Origin: Anaerolinea sp. | GTDB taxonomy: Bacteria > Chloroflexota > Anaerolineae > Anaerolineales > Anaerolineaceae | Assembly (NCBI GenBank): GCA_020216845.1 | Contig: JAIWNK010000126.1 | Location: 1 to 10,000 of the forward strand | Direction of reading: 5' to 3' | Length of the DNA stretch: 10,000 nt | Part shown: one piece after another, positions 1 to 7,427 of the stretch | How positions within the stretch are numbered: position 1 is the stretch's first letter | Layout of the letters: every line of letters starts with the position of its first letter | Notes under the pieces: model-generated | The model's input: the letters and a program-made list of their open reading frames with translations, nothing else | Told to the model about the DNA's origin: nothing | Databases searched by the model: none | Made by a program: the position numbers and the translations under genes

Positions 1-1246
1 CATCGAAGCCTTGTGGTTTGATGAACATTTCCTCCCCGTCCAACAGGCCAGTCAGGCCGGTTTGACCTGGCTCCATGCGCTTGTTTTGGCATTGAGGGCA
101 GGTTTTGGGGTCGTGGGGATGATATTCAATCGGCTCTTCGTACGTGGTGATATAGCCTTCGAAGTTGCGTAAAATGATTTTGTGGTCAGACATGCTGATC
201 AGGTAATTGGGCATGACTGGGATCTTGCCGCCGCCGCCGGGGGCATCAACAACGTAGGTTGGCACAGCATAGCCAGATGTGTGACCGCGCAGGCCTTCGA
301 TGATTTCAATGCCTTTGGCAACCGGGGTGCGGAAGTGACCGGCGCCTTCAACCAGATCGCATTGATAGAGATAGTAGGGGCGGACGCGAATGCGCACCAG
401 GTCTTGCACCAGTTTGCGCTGAATGTGGACGCAGTCGTTGACGCCGGCCAATAGCACAGATTGATTGCCAAGCGGGATGCCGGCGCGCGTTAAGCGATCT
501 GTGGCCTGAGCCAATTCAAGCGAAATTTCGTTGGGGTGGTTGACGTGAATGTTCATCCACAATGGATGATATTTTTGTAGGGTGTCACATAGCTCTTGCG
601 TGATGCGCATGGGCATGAAAACCGGAATGCGGCTGCCGATGCGGATGATTTCGATGTGTGGAATTTCGCGCAGGCGGGCGAGCAATTCTTCTAGAATCTT
701 GGGCGCCAGGGCAAGCGGGTCGCCGCCGGAAAGTAACACATCGCGCACTTGCGGGGTGCGTTTGAGGTAATCGAGCTGCATTTCAAATTCGGCGCGGGAG
801 AAAGTGGCGCTCGGGTCGCCTACGATGCGGGCACGTGTGCAATAGCGGCAGTAGGATGCGCATTGGGTGGTGACCAGCATGAGGACGCGATCGGGATAGC
901 GATGCACCAGGCCGGGAACGGGAGAGTGCCGATCTTCGGCGAGGGAATCTTCCATCATGCCAGTGAAGGGCACCATTTCATCGGCACGGGGGATAACCTG
1001 CTTGCGAATCGGGTCGTTGGGGTCTTTGGGGTCAATCAGCGAGACAAAATAGGGGGTGATGTCTACCCGAAACAAGCCAGAACTGCTCAGTGCTTTGCGT
1101 TCGCTATCGGTTAGCTCAAGCACCTTTTCGAAATCTTCAACGGAATTAAGGCGATTGCTCATTTGCCAGCGCCAATCATTCCACTTCTCATCGGGAACAT
1201 CGGCATAGATGGGGGCACGTTTGGAAATAAAGGGAGTAGGAGACAT
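1..1246 (-). CDS. kamA: Lysine 2,3-aminomutase (radical SAM, PLP-dependent), C-terminal end cut by window edge
   Basis: This enzyme converts L-lysine to L-beta-lysine using S-adenosylmethionine, a [4Fe-4S] cluster and pyridoxal phosphate. 415 residues are visible with no stop; the family is usually about 416 residues or slightly longer, so only a few codons are missing. The start is the ATG at 1246-1244 (MSPTPFISKRAPIYADVPDE), preceded by an AAAGGA ribosome site. Cluster cysteines are C129, C133 and C136 (CASYCRYCTRAR), and the SAM-binding SGGD is at 173-176. The PLP lysine is K341 in PGGGGK. D297 (YQCDL) and D334 (VVDAPGG) match the two aspartates that hold the substrate amino group in the clostridial enzyme. 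C272 (GVNDC) and C383/C386 match the zinc site. The product could feed N-acetyl-beta-lysine osmolyte synthesis or lysine fermentation; no ablB acetyltransferase or fermentation gene is visible to decide. Function is secure, pathway is not. Confidence 0.93.
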   Translation of the reverse strand, partial: MSPTPFISKRAPIYADVPDEKWNDWRWQMSNRLNSVEDFEKVLELTDSERKALSSSGLFRVDITPYFVSLIDPKDPNDPIRKQVIPRADEMVPFTGMMEDSLAEDRHSPVPGLVHRYPDRVLMLVTTQCASYCRYCTRARIVGDPSATFSRAEFEMQLDYLKRTPQVRDVLLSGGDPLALAPKILEELLARLREIPHIEIIRIGSRIPVFMPMRITQELCDTLQKYHPLWMNIHVNHPNEISLELAQATDRLTRAGIPLGNQSVLLAGVNDCVHIQRKLVQDLVRIRVRPYYLYQCDLVEGAGHFRTPVAKGIEIIEGLRGHTSGYAVPTYVVDAPGGGGKIPVMPNYLISMSDHKIILRNFEGYITTYEEPIEYHPHDPKTCPQCQNKRMEPGQTGLTGLLDGEEMFIKPQGFD

Positions 1247-1420
1247 GGAAAATCCTTTTAGTCGGTTTTTGTTGAATTACAAGGCTTAATTTTGGTTGAA
1301 TAACCGATGCAATGGGCCTAGTTGCCCGCAACGAATCGGAAAAGCGCCATCAGGCGGGTCGTGATCGGTGCGGTAAAATCCGGCTAATTGGGCTCGAATG
1401 GTTTCAAACAGCATAGATTG

Positions 1421-1449
1421 ATTGTAAGAAAAAATGGCGCACAGGTCAA
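1421..1449 (-). promoter_or_regulatory. Sigma-70-type promoter for kamA
   Basis: Read on the minus strand, TTGACC (1449-1444) and TACAAT (1426-1421) are separated by exactly 17 bases, one mismatch each from consensus. Transcription would start near 1414, giving a leader of about 168 bases before the kamA ATG. The -35 box overlaps a short palindrome TCAATTGA (1446-1453). Assignment to kamA rests on position and direction only. Confidence 0.6.
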
Positions 1450-1584
1450 TTGATTTTTGCGAGTTTTGTGGCGATTTTTGTCCCAAGCCTGGTTTTGGAA
1501 TCCAATTGTAGCCGGGAAACAGTCTTTGCGGTTGAGTGGTAAGCCTATTCGTATTAATAATTTGTCAGAGTTGTTGCAAAGCTG

Positions 1585-1613
1585 TTGACGATGCTTGTCA
1601 GGCATGGTATGAT
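1585..1613 (+). promoter_or_regulatory. Sigma-70-type promoter of the hrcA-grpE-dnaK-dnaJ-prmA operon
   Basis: TTGACG (1585-1590) and TATGAT (1608-1613) are separated by 17 bases, and the -10 has a TGG extension (1605-1607). Start of transcription is expected near 1620, so the CIRCE operator falls just after it. A housekeeping promoter plus CIRCE is the standard arrangement for HrcA-controlled (class I) heat-shock genes. Confidence 0.8.
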
Positions 1614-1627
1614 TTTACCAGGCTGTT

Positions 1628-1654
1628 TTAGCACTCTAATTAAGAGAGTGCTAA
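1628..1654. promoter_or_regulatory. CIRCE operator (HrcA binding site)
   Basis: TTAGCACTC (1628-1636), nine spacer bases, then GAGTGCTAA (1646-1654): a perfect match to the CIRCE consensus with its conserved 9-base spacing. HrcA dimers bind this element and repress the operon at normal temperature; with GroEL acting on HrcA in known systems, stress relieves repression. The right arm ends directly before the hrcA ribosome site (AAGGAG, 1655-1660). In the transcript the repeat can also fold into a hairpin next to that site, which may affect hrcA translation. Confidence 0.97.
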
Positions 1655-1666
1655 AAGGAGAATGGT

Positions 1667-2734
1667 ATGATGGAAGACTTGACCGAACGCCAAAAATTTA
1701 TTCTCAGCCTGGTGGTGCATGAATTCACCCGGACAGCCGCGCCAATCGGCTCGCAAAATCTGGTTTCGCAATTCCACCTGGATATGAGCTCGGCAACAGT
1801 GCGCAACGAGATGGCTGTGCTGACCGAGCGCGGCTACTTGCGTCAGCCGCATACATCTGCAGGGCGGGTGCCAACAGAAGAGGGCTATCGCTATTTTGTT
1901 GGGCGCTTGCTACGAGAGACGCAATTGCCTGATGCAGCACGGCGGACGATCGCCCATCAGTTTTATCAGAGCCGGCAAGATGTGAGCCAATGGACGCGTT
2001 TGGCTGCTTCTGTGTTGGCTGTGCAGTCGCGTGGGGCGTCGGTGGTCACTGCGCCGCGCACGGAGCAATTGCAGGTGCGACATTTGGAGCTGATTGCCAC
2101 GCGTGGGCGACAAGTGCTACTGATTTTGGTGCTTGCGGGTGGCGAGGTGCAGCAGCGCATGGTTTTGTTGGATGAGGCGGTTTCACAAGAACAGCTTTCG
2201 GCGCTTGCTGATCGGCTGACACGTGCTTTGCAAGGATTGGATGAAGCGTCCATTCGGGCGCAGTTGGGACAATGGACTGGCCTGGAGGCAAGCGTGGTGA
2301 CGTGGGTGTTGGAAGAGCTCACGCAGGCCGAAACGATGGCAGGTGGCGAAGTGTATATGGATGGCGTGGCCAATGTGCTTGCAGAACCTGAATTTTCTGG
2401 GTCTGAAGATGCGCGACGAGCAATTGAGCTTTTGGAGCGACGAACTTTGTTGCGTGAATTGTTGGCGCATTCGGCGCTGGCACACGATGCCGGAGGCGTG
2501 CAGGTTGTGATTGGCGGGGAAGGAATTTGGGAAGAGCTGCGTCCGTTCTCGATGGTGTTGGCCAGTTATGGCGCACCTGGTTTGGCAACGGGAACGTTGG
2601 GTGTGTTGGGGCCAATGCGCATGGCATATGGTCGCACGATTTCGACGGTGCGATTCTTGTCTGGGTTGTTGAGCGACCTGGTCGCTGAAACGATGGTGGA
2701 AGAAATTCCAGGCTCTGAGGAGGTCAATGGATGA
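1667..2734 (+). CDS. hrcA: Heat-inducible transcription repressor HrcA
   Basis: Repressor of class I heat-shock genes that binds CIRCE as a dimer; here it controls its own operon. The 355 residues match the usual 340-355. The N-terminal winged helix occupies about residues 1-80, with the recognition segment SSATVRNEM (41-49) and the wing PHTSAGRVPT (61-70), both family signatures. A central dimer/GAF-like region follows, and the C-terminal conserved block has GVLGPMRMAY at 312-321. The first codons are ATG ATG; AAGGAG at 1655-1660 lies 6 bases before the first and 9 before the second, so the start at 1667 is slightly preferred but 1670 is possible. The last codons overlap the grpE start (ATGA at 2731-2734), suggesting coupled translation. 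Confidence 0.95.
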   Translation: MMEDLTERQKFILSLVVHEFTRTAAPIGSQNLVSQFHLDMSSATVRNEMAVLTERGYLRQPHTSAGRVPTEEGYRYFVGRLLRETQLPDAARRTIAHQFYQSRQDVSQWTRLAASVLAVQSRGASVVTAPRTEQLQVRHLELIATRGRQVLLILVLAGGEVQQRMVLLDEAVSQEQLSALADRLTRALQGLDEASIRAQLGQWTGLEASVVTWVLEELTQAETMAGGEVYMDGVANVLAEPEFSGSEDARRAIELLERRTLLRELLAHSALAHDAGGVQVVIGGEGIWEELRPFSMVLASYGAPGLATGTLGVLGPMRMAYGRTISTVRFLSGLLSDLVAETMVEEIPGSEEVNG

Positions 2735-3396
2735 TGACGGAAAAGAAACGAAGAAAACGAGTGGCAACAGCGGCAGAAGCACCTGTTGTCGAAGCGCAAC
2801 AAGCCGAAGAGGAAATTATTTCCCCGGTTCGTGAACGCTCGGGAACAGCTGTGGTAGAAACCGAAGCAGAAATGGAAGAGCAAAGTGTGGATCTGCCTGT
2901 TGTCGAAGAAAGGATTTTGATTTCAATGGCAGAACATCAGGCATTGAAGGAGCAGCTAGAACAGTTGCGCACGCAAGCAAACGAGTATGCAGATGGTTGG
3001 ATGCGCGAGCGAGCTGACTTTCAGAATTACAAGCGCCGCATGGAGCGTGAGCAGCAGCTGCAAAGCCAATATCTGAGTGGTGAGATTTTGAAGAAGTTCT
3101 TGCCAATTGTAGATGACCTGGAACAGGCGTTGGCTTCTTTGCCAAAAGACGATGCCTTTGCTCCTTGGGTCAGTGGTTTGGAGCTGATTTTGCGCAAGGC
3201 GCAGGCAATGTTGGAGGCAGAAGGTCTGGAGGCGGTCGCTGAGGCAGGCGCTGAGTTTGACCCGATTGTTCATCAGGCAATTACCAATGAGCCCAGTGAG
3301 GAATATGCATCTGGGCAAATTATTCAGGTGGTTCGGCAAGGCTATCGGATCGGCGATCGGGTGTTACGTCCAGCGTTGGTTCGAGTGGCAAGTTAA
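2731..3396 (+). CDS. grpE: GrpE, nucleotide exchange factor of DnaK
   Basis: GrpE releases ADP from DnaK so that the chaperone can drop its substrate and rebind ATP. The 221 residues comprise a charged, glutamate-rich and probably disordered N-terminus (about 1-65) and a long helix/coiled coil (about 66-115). A compact C-terminal beta domain carries the family signature: FDPIVHQAI at 176-184 and GYRIGDRVLRPALVRV at 204-219. The N-terminal extension begins with a very basic stretch (EKKRRKRV) and then turns acidic. The start overlaps the hrcA stop by four bases; GAGGAGGT (2717-2724) serves the first ATG, and a second in-frame ATG at 2734 is an alternative. Only 24 bases separate it from dnaK. 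Confidence 0.95.
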   Translation: MMTEKKRRKRVATAAEAPVVEAQQAEEEIISPVRERSGTAVVETEAEMEEQSVDLPVVEERILISMAEHQALKEQLEQLRTQANEYADGWMRERADFQNYKRRMEREQQLQSQYLSGEILKKFLPIVDDLEQALASLPKDDAFAPWVSGLELILRKAQAMLEAEGLEAVAEAGAEFDPIVHQAITNEPSEEYASGQIIQVVRQGYRIGDRVLRPALVRVAS

Positions 3397-3406
3397 AGTT
3401 TATTTT

Positions 3407-3421
3407 TAAGGAGGTTCCTTA
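3407..3421 (+). promoter_or_regulatory. Strong dnaK ribosome binding site inside a short palindrome
   Basis: AAGGAGGT (3408-3415) is a near-perfect Shine-Dalgarno 5 bases before the dnaK ATG. The same bases form an inverted repeat, TAAGGA (3407-3412), loop GGT, TCCTTA (3416-3421), whose last base is the A of the start codon. The mRNA could fold a 6-bp hairpin hiding the site. The strength of the site fits the high DnaK output expected; a regulatory role for the hairpin is inference. Confidence 0.6.
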
Positions 3422-5310
3422 TGGCAAAAATTGTTGGTATTGATTTGGGTACGACGAATTCTGTGGTTGCCGTTATGATGGGCGGTGAACCGGTAGTTAT
3501 CCCTTCGGCTGAAGGTGAACGGTTGGTGCCTTCGGTGGTGGCCGTGAACAAGAATCACGAGCGCCTTGTGGGGCGCACTGCTCGCAATCAGGCAATTGTC
3601 AACCCCGAAAACACTGTTTTTTCGATCAAGCGCTTCATGGGACGCAAGTTTGACGACCCAGAAGTGCAGCGTACGATTAGCCGCGTGCCATACAAAGTGA
3701 CGCGCGCTTCGAATGGCGATGTGCGCGTGGTGCTGGATGGCAAGGAATATTCGCCGCCGGAGATTTCGGCGATGATTTTGGCGAAGTTGAAAGCAGATGC
3801 TGAGGCATATCTGGGTGAGCCGGTGACTCAGGCTGTTATCACTGTGCCGGCCTATTTCAACGATGCACAACGCAACGCCACCAAGGATGCCGGACGGATT
3901 GCCGGTTTGGAAGTGCTGCGTATCATCAACGAGCCGACGGCTTCTTCGCTGGCCTATGGGCTGGATAAGAAGAAGAATGAAGTCATTGCTGTGTATGACC
4001 TGGGCGGTGGCACGTTCGATATCTCGATCCTGGATGTGGGCGAAGGCGTTTTTCAGGTCAAATCCACCAGTGGGGATACCTTCTTGGGTGGGGATGACTT
4101 TGATTTGCGCTTGATGGACTATCTGATCGAGGAGTTCAAGAAGGAAAACAACCTCGATTTGCGCAATGACCGTCAGGCGTTGCAACGCTTGCGCGAGGCA
4201 GCAGAGAAGGCCAAGATTGAGCTTTCGACTGTGATGCAGACAGAAATCAATCTGCCTTACCTGACAGCAGATGCAACCGGTCCCAAGCACATGGTCATGA
4301 CCATCACGCGCGCCAAACTGGAACAGTTGACCAGTGACCTGGTGCAACGCTCCATGGATCCGGTGCGGCGGGCTTTGTCTGATGCTGGATTGCGCACAAG
4401 CGATATCAGTGAAGTTGTGCTGGTCGGTGGGATGACGCGTATGCCGGCGGTGCAAGAAGCTGTGCGGCGCGAGTTTGGCAAGGAACCACACCGCGGCGTG
4501 AACCCCGATGAGGTTGTGGCCATTGGTGCGGCCATTCAGGCGGCTGTGCTGAGTGGCGATGTTAAAGACATCCTGCTGTTGGATGTGACACCGCTGACCC
4601 TGTCTGTGGAGACCTATGGCGGTGTGGCAACGCCGTTGATCGAGCGGAACACGACCATTCCGACGCGCAAGAGTCAGATTTTCTCGACCGCCTCGGATAG
4701 TCAGACGCAGGTTGAGATTCATGTTTTGCAGGGTGAACGGCCCATGGCGGCTGATAACAAATCGCTAGGGCGCTTCATCCTGGATGGAATTCCGCCGGCG
4801 CCGCGCGGCATTCCGCAAATTGAAGTGACCTTCGATATTGATGCCAACGGCATTCTCAAGGTCACCGCGCAGGATAAAGCTTCGGGTCGTAGCCAAAACA
4901 TCACCATCATGGCTTCTTCTGGCCTGAATGAGCAGGAGATTGAGCGCATGCGCCGTGAGGCTGAGCTTCACGCTGATGAAGACCGCAGGCGCAAAGAGCT
5001 GATCGAGGCGCGCAATTTGGCGGATAATATGATTTACACGATGGAACGCACATTGCGCGACCTGGGCGAGAAGGTGCCCTCAGACTTGAAGAAACAAGCT
5101 GAGGATGCAGCGCAGGCTTTGAAGAACGTGATGAATAGTGATGATGTGCAGACCATTCGCAGCAAGACGGAAGCTTTGGGCGAGGTCTTGCAGAAGATTG
5201 GTACGGTTGCATATCAACAAGGCGGCCCAACGGGTGGCCCAACGGGTGGCGGCCCTGCTGGCCCGCGGCCAGATGACGGGGTTGTGGATGGCGAGTTCCG
5301 CAATCTGTGA
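3421..5310 (+). CDS. dnaK: Chaperone protein DnaK (Hsp70)
   Basis: ATP-driven cytosolic chaperone that binds exposed hydrophobic peptides with help from DnaJ and GrpE. The 629 residues match the bacterial Hsp70 length of about 610-640. All three Hsp70 signatures are present in the ATPase domain: IDLGTTNS (7-14), [14 protein letters not shown] (from 191) and [11 protein letters not shown] (332-342). The interdomain linker [10 protein letters not shown] is at 383-392, followed by the beta-sandwich peptide-binding domain (to about 500) and the helical lid. A short glycine/proline tail with a duplicated GGPT unit follows, and the end [12 protein letters not shown] resembles the usual acidic VVDAxF terminus without the classic EEVD-like run. 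GrpE lies upstream and DnaJ downstream, so the full chaperone cycle is encoded together. The ATG at 3421 is fixed by the strong ribosome site and the [10 protein letters not shown] start. Confidence 0.98.
   Translation: MAKIVGIDLGTTNSVVAVMMGGEPVVIPSAEGERLVPSVVAVNKNHERLVGRTARNQAIVNPENTVFSIKRFMGRKFDDPEVQRTISRVPYKVTRASNGDVRVVLDGKEYSPPEISAMILAKLKADAEAYLGEPVTQAVITVPAYFNDAQRNATKDAGRIAGLEVLRIINEPTASSLAYGLDKKKNEVIAVYDLGGGTFDISILDVGEGVFQVKSTSGDTFLGGDDFDLRLMDYLIEEFKKENNLDLRNDRQALQRLREAAEKAKIELSTVMQTEINLPYLTADATGPKHMVMTITRAKLEQLTSDLVQRSMDPVRRALSDAGLRTSDISEVVLVGGMTRMPAVQEAVRREFGKEPHRGVNPDEVVAIGAAIQAAVLSGDVKDILLLDVTPLTLSVETYGGVATPLIERNTTIPTRKSQIFSTASDSQTQVEIHVLQGERPMAADNKSLGRFILDGIPPAPRGIPQIEVTFDIDANGILKVTAQDKASGRSQNITIMASSGLNEQEIERMRREAELHADEDRRRKELIEARNLADNMIYTMERTLRDLGEKVPSDLKKQAEDAAQALKNVMNSDDVQTIRSKTEALGEVLQKIGTVAYQQGGPTGGPTGGGPAGPRPDDGVVDGEFRNL
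5224..5247 (+). repeat. Two-copy 12-base tandem repeat in the dnaK tail
   Basis: GGCCCAACGGGT occurs twice head to tail (5224-5235 and 5236-5247), producing the duplicated Gly-Pro-Thr-Gly unit of the disordered DnaK C-terminal tail. An in-frame repeat that could gain or lose copies without breaking the gene. Confidence 0.9.
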
Positions 5311-5332
5311 CCCTTCCTAGTAATTGATCGTC

Positions 5333-5367
5333 AGGGCGCCCTGGCGGCCAAACTGCCGGGGCGCCCT
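5333..5367 (+). other. Strong GC-rich stem-loop between dnaK and dnaJ
   Basis: AGGGCGCC (5333-5340) pairs with GGCGCCCT (5360-5367), and the pairing continues inward to a 15-bp stem (5333-5347 with 5353-5367) with two G-U pairs and a 5-base loop CCAAA. Six T residues occur at 5376-5381, but 8 bases after the stem rather than directly following it, so a standard intrinsic terminator is unlikely. The stem could instead protect the dnaK 3' end or slow polymerase, lowering dnaJ and prmA relative to dnaK. The dnaJ ribosome site lies between stem and start codon. Confidence 0.75.
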
Positions 5368-5381
5368 ATGGGTGATTTTTT

Positions 5382-6515
5382 ATGGCGCAACGTGATTATT
5401 ATGAGGTTTTAGGAGTTCCGCGCGATGCTTCGGCGGAGGACATCAAAAATGCCTTCCGCCGGCTGGCGCGTCAATATCATCCGGATGTGAACCGTGAACC
5501 GGACGCCGAAGAAAAGTTCAAGGAAATCAACGAGGCTTATGGTGTCCTTTCGGATGCCGAAAAGCGGGCGACCTATGATCGCTATGGCCGTGCTGGCCTG
5601 GGCGATATGGGCGGCATGCCTGACTTCACAACCGTAGATTTTGCGGATCTGTTCGAGGAATTCTTTGGCGCCTTTGGTGGGTTCGGTGGGGCGCGTGGGC
5701 GGCAGCAGCCGCGGCGCAATGCACCGCGCCGTGGTGCAGACCTGGCCTATCGTCTGTCGCTAACCTTTGAAGAGGCCGTGTTTGGCACGGAGAAAGAAAT
5801 TGAATTCACGCGCGAGGAGACCTGTAGCGCCTGTCGTGGGACGGGGGCTGAACCGGGGACTTCGCCAACGCGTTGCACCAATTGTGGTGGCACGGGTGAA
5901 ATCCGACAAGTGCGACAAACCTTCTTGGGGCAGATGGTGCAAGTTGCTCCTTGCCCGGTGTGTCAGGGACAGGGACAGGTGATTCAATCTCCTTGCCGGG
6001 TGTGCCGCGGCACAGGGTTGGAGCGACGTTCGCGCAAGCTGTTGGTGCGAATTCCGGCCGGTGTGGATAATGGTTCACAAATTCGCCTGGCCGGAGAAGG
6101 GCAGCCGGGTGCCTATGGTGGCCCCAATGGCAATCTTTATATCGAGGTGCAGGTTAAGCCCCATCCGTTTTTCCAGCGACGCGGGGATACGGTTTTGCTC
6201 AATTTGAGCATTAATGTGGCACAGGCGGCGCTTGGTGCTGAAGTGGAGGTGCCAACAGTGGATGGCCCAACGCGCTTGAGCATTCCCGCTGGAACGCAGC
6301 CCGGCAAAGTGTTCACCTTAAAGGGCAAGGGCGTGCCGCATACACGCAGCAGTGGGCGCGGGGATCAGTTGGTGATTATCAATGTCGAAGTTCCGACGCG
6401 GTTGACTTCTGAACAGCGCAGATTGTTTGAGCAGTTGGCGGCGACATTGGGCAGTGATGTGCGTCCACAAGAGAAAAACTTTTTTGATAAACTGAAAGAG
6501 GTGCTGGGTGGCTGA
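5382..6515 (+). CDS. dnaJ: Chaperone protein DnaJ (Hsp40, type I)
   Basis: Co-chaperone that delivers substrates to DnaK and stimulates its ATPase. The 377 residues are typical. The J domain spans about 4-70 with the essential HPD at 33-35. A short Gly/Phe-rich stretch (about 75-110) includes [15 protein letters not shown]. The zinc-binding domain has four intact CxxCxGxG units starting at C148, C165, C191 and C205. The C-terminal peptide-binding beta domains follow. The start codon is preceded by GGTGAT (5371-5376), a Shine-Dalgarno match shifted toward the 3' part of the consensus and weaker than that of dnaK. The gene sits 71 bases after dnaK behind the stem-loop and overlaps prmA by 8 bases, so it is probably cotranscribed with both. 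Confidence 0.97.
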   Translation: MAQRDYYEVLGVPRDASAEDIKNAFRRLARQYHPDVNREPDAEEKFKEINEAYGVLSDAEKRATYDRYGRAGLGDMGGMPDFTTVDFADLFEEFFGAFGGFGGARGRQQPRRNAPRRGADLAYRLSLTFEEAVFGTEKEIEFTREETCSACRGTGAEPGTSPTRCTNCGGTGEIRQVRQTFLGQMVQVAPCPVCQGQGQVIQSPCRVCRGTGLERRSRKLLVRIPAGVDNGSQIRLAGEGQPGAYGGPNGNLYIEVQVKPHPFFQRRGDTVLLNLSINVAQAALGAEVEVPTVDGPTRLSIPAGTQPGKVFTLKGKGVPHTRSSGRGDQLVIINVEVPTRLTSEQRRLFEQLAATLGSDVRPQEKNFFDKLKEVLGG

Positions 6516-7422
6516 AGCTCGCTGGTTGGAAGTTTCGTTAACCGTGGATGATGAGATGGCAGAAGCCGTGGCTGAAGTGCTTGGCCGTTTTGTCTCACAG
6601 GGTGTGGTGTTGGAGCGTTCGGTGACCTTTTTGAACGACGAGGATGAAGGTACGCCGGATGGGCCGGTGCGTGTCTATGGCTACCTGGTGGTGGATGAGC
6701 ACGTGGAAGAGAACCGTCAACGCATTGAAGAGGCGCTGTGGCATTTGGGGCAGATTCGTCCATTGGGAGAACCCGCTTTTCGTCCAATTGAGGACCAAAA
6801 TTGGATGGCGGCCTGGAAGGAACATTATCGTCCGATTCCCATTGGACAAAAATTGTTGATTTTGCCGGCCTGGATTGAGCAGCAAGATTCACAGCGGGTG
6901 GCGGTAAAAATTGACCCTAGCATGGCATTTGGCACAGGCACACATCCAACGACGCAACTGTGTATGCAGGCGGTGGAAACCTATGTGCAACCTGGTCAGC
7001 CGGTGATTGATGTGGGTTGTGGGTCTGGCATTCTGTCCATTGCGGCGCTCAAGCTAAATGCAAGCCATGCGTTGGCAGTGGATATTGACCCGGCGGCAGT
7101 GCTTTCCACAAAGGAAAACGCAGCAGCCAATGGGGTAAGTGAATGCATTGAGGTCGGGCAGGGTTCGGTGCAAGAGGTGTTGGAAGGACAATTTTCAATT
7201 CGTCATGCTCCTTTGGTGCTTGCCAATATTCTTGCTCCAGTGCTGATTCGCCTGTTCCAGGCTGGTTTGGCAGAATTGGTGATGCCTGCTGGCGTGATTG
7301 TGCTTTCGGGCGTTTTGGATACGCAGGCAGCGGGCGTAATCGCTGCGGCAGAAGCGCAAGGTTTGCATTTTGTCGAGCAATTGCAGATGGCTGATTGGGT
7401 AGCGATTGTTTTGCGCCGTTGA
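6508..7422 (+). CDS. prmA: Ribosomal protein L11 methyltransferase PrmA
   Basis: SAM-dependent enzyme that trimethylates amino groups of ribosomal protein L11. It has 304 residues, close to the usual 290-315. The N-terminal L11-recognition domain starts [20 protein letters not shown]. The family motif [10 protein letters not shown] is at 140-149, SAM motif I is VIDVGCGSG (166-174) with the acidic VDID just after, and the active-site segment is LANILAP (238-244). The start is a GTG lying inside the end of dnaJ, with GAGGTG (6498-6503) 4 bases upstream; no ATG in this frame would keep the conserved N-terminus. prmA directly after dnaJ is a recurring arrangement in Gram-positive-type bacteria (B. 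subtilis yqeT). The stop is 5 bases from the stop of the opposite-strand gene. Confidence 0.95.
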   Translation: MAEARWLEVSLTVDDEMAEAVAEVLGRFVSQGVVLERSVTFLNDEDEGTPDGPVRVYGYLVVDEHVEENRQRIEEALWHLGQIRPLGEPAFRPIEDQNWMAAWKEHYRPIPIGQKLLILPAWIEQQDSQRVAVKIDPSMAFGTGTHPTTQLCMQAVETYVQPGQPVIDVGCGSGILSIAALKLNASHALAVDIDPAAVLSTKENAAANGVSECIEVGQGSVQEVLEGQFSIRHAPLVLANILAPVLIRLFQAGLAELVMPAGVIVLSGVLDTQAAGVIAAAEAQGLHFVEQLQMADWVAIVLRR

Positions 7423-7427
7423 GCCTG

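Larger units (their letters stand above)
1247..1666. other. Divergent kamA-hrcA intergenic region
   Basis: This 420-base gap is richer in A and T than its neighbours and separates two divergent genes. It contains a minus-strand promoter (1449-1421) for kamA, a plus-strand promoter (1585-1613) for the heat-shock operon and the CIRCE operator (1628-1654). The stretch 1247-1420 would be the transcribed kamA leader. It holds a possible 42-codon open frame (1414-1286, minus strand, starting MLFETIRAQLAG) with no family I recognise. The stretch 1450-1584 shows nothing I can assign. Confidence 0.7.

Noticed and set aside
749..1114. 121-codon plus-strand frame opposite kamA
   Set aside because: It is the shadow of the radical SAM core of kamA, including the cluster cysteine codons.
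1247..1414. Lysine riboswitch in the kamA leader
   Set aside because: The leader is only about 168 bases with an open frame, and I could not find the conserved L-box core elements or their multi-helix junction; a covariance-model search would settle it.
1384..1605. 73-codon minus-strand frame in the intergenic region
   Set aside because: It runs across both the kamA promoter and part of the hrcA promoter, has no ribosome site and its composition does not look coding.
2183..2782. 199-codon minus-strand frame opposite hrcA
   Set aside because: Composition is atypical (many Arg, His, Gln, Cys), it lacks a ribosome site and it lies entirely across the conserved hrcA/grpE coding region.
3406..4722. 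438-codon open frame on the minus strand opposite dnaK
   Set aside because: Long antisense frames opposite Hsp70 genes are a well-known by-product of their codon bias. The product is rich in His, Arg and Gln with no recognisable domain, and the plus strand unambiguously encodes DnaK.
5333..5381. Intrinsic terminator ending the transcript after dnaK
   Set aside because: The T-run is displaced 8 bases from the stem and dnaJ plus prmA follow in the conserved operon order without a visible new promoter, so full termination is unlikely.
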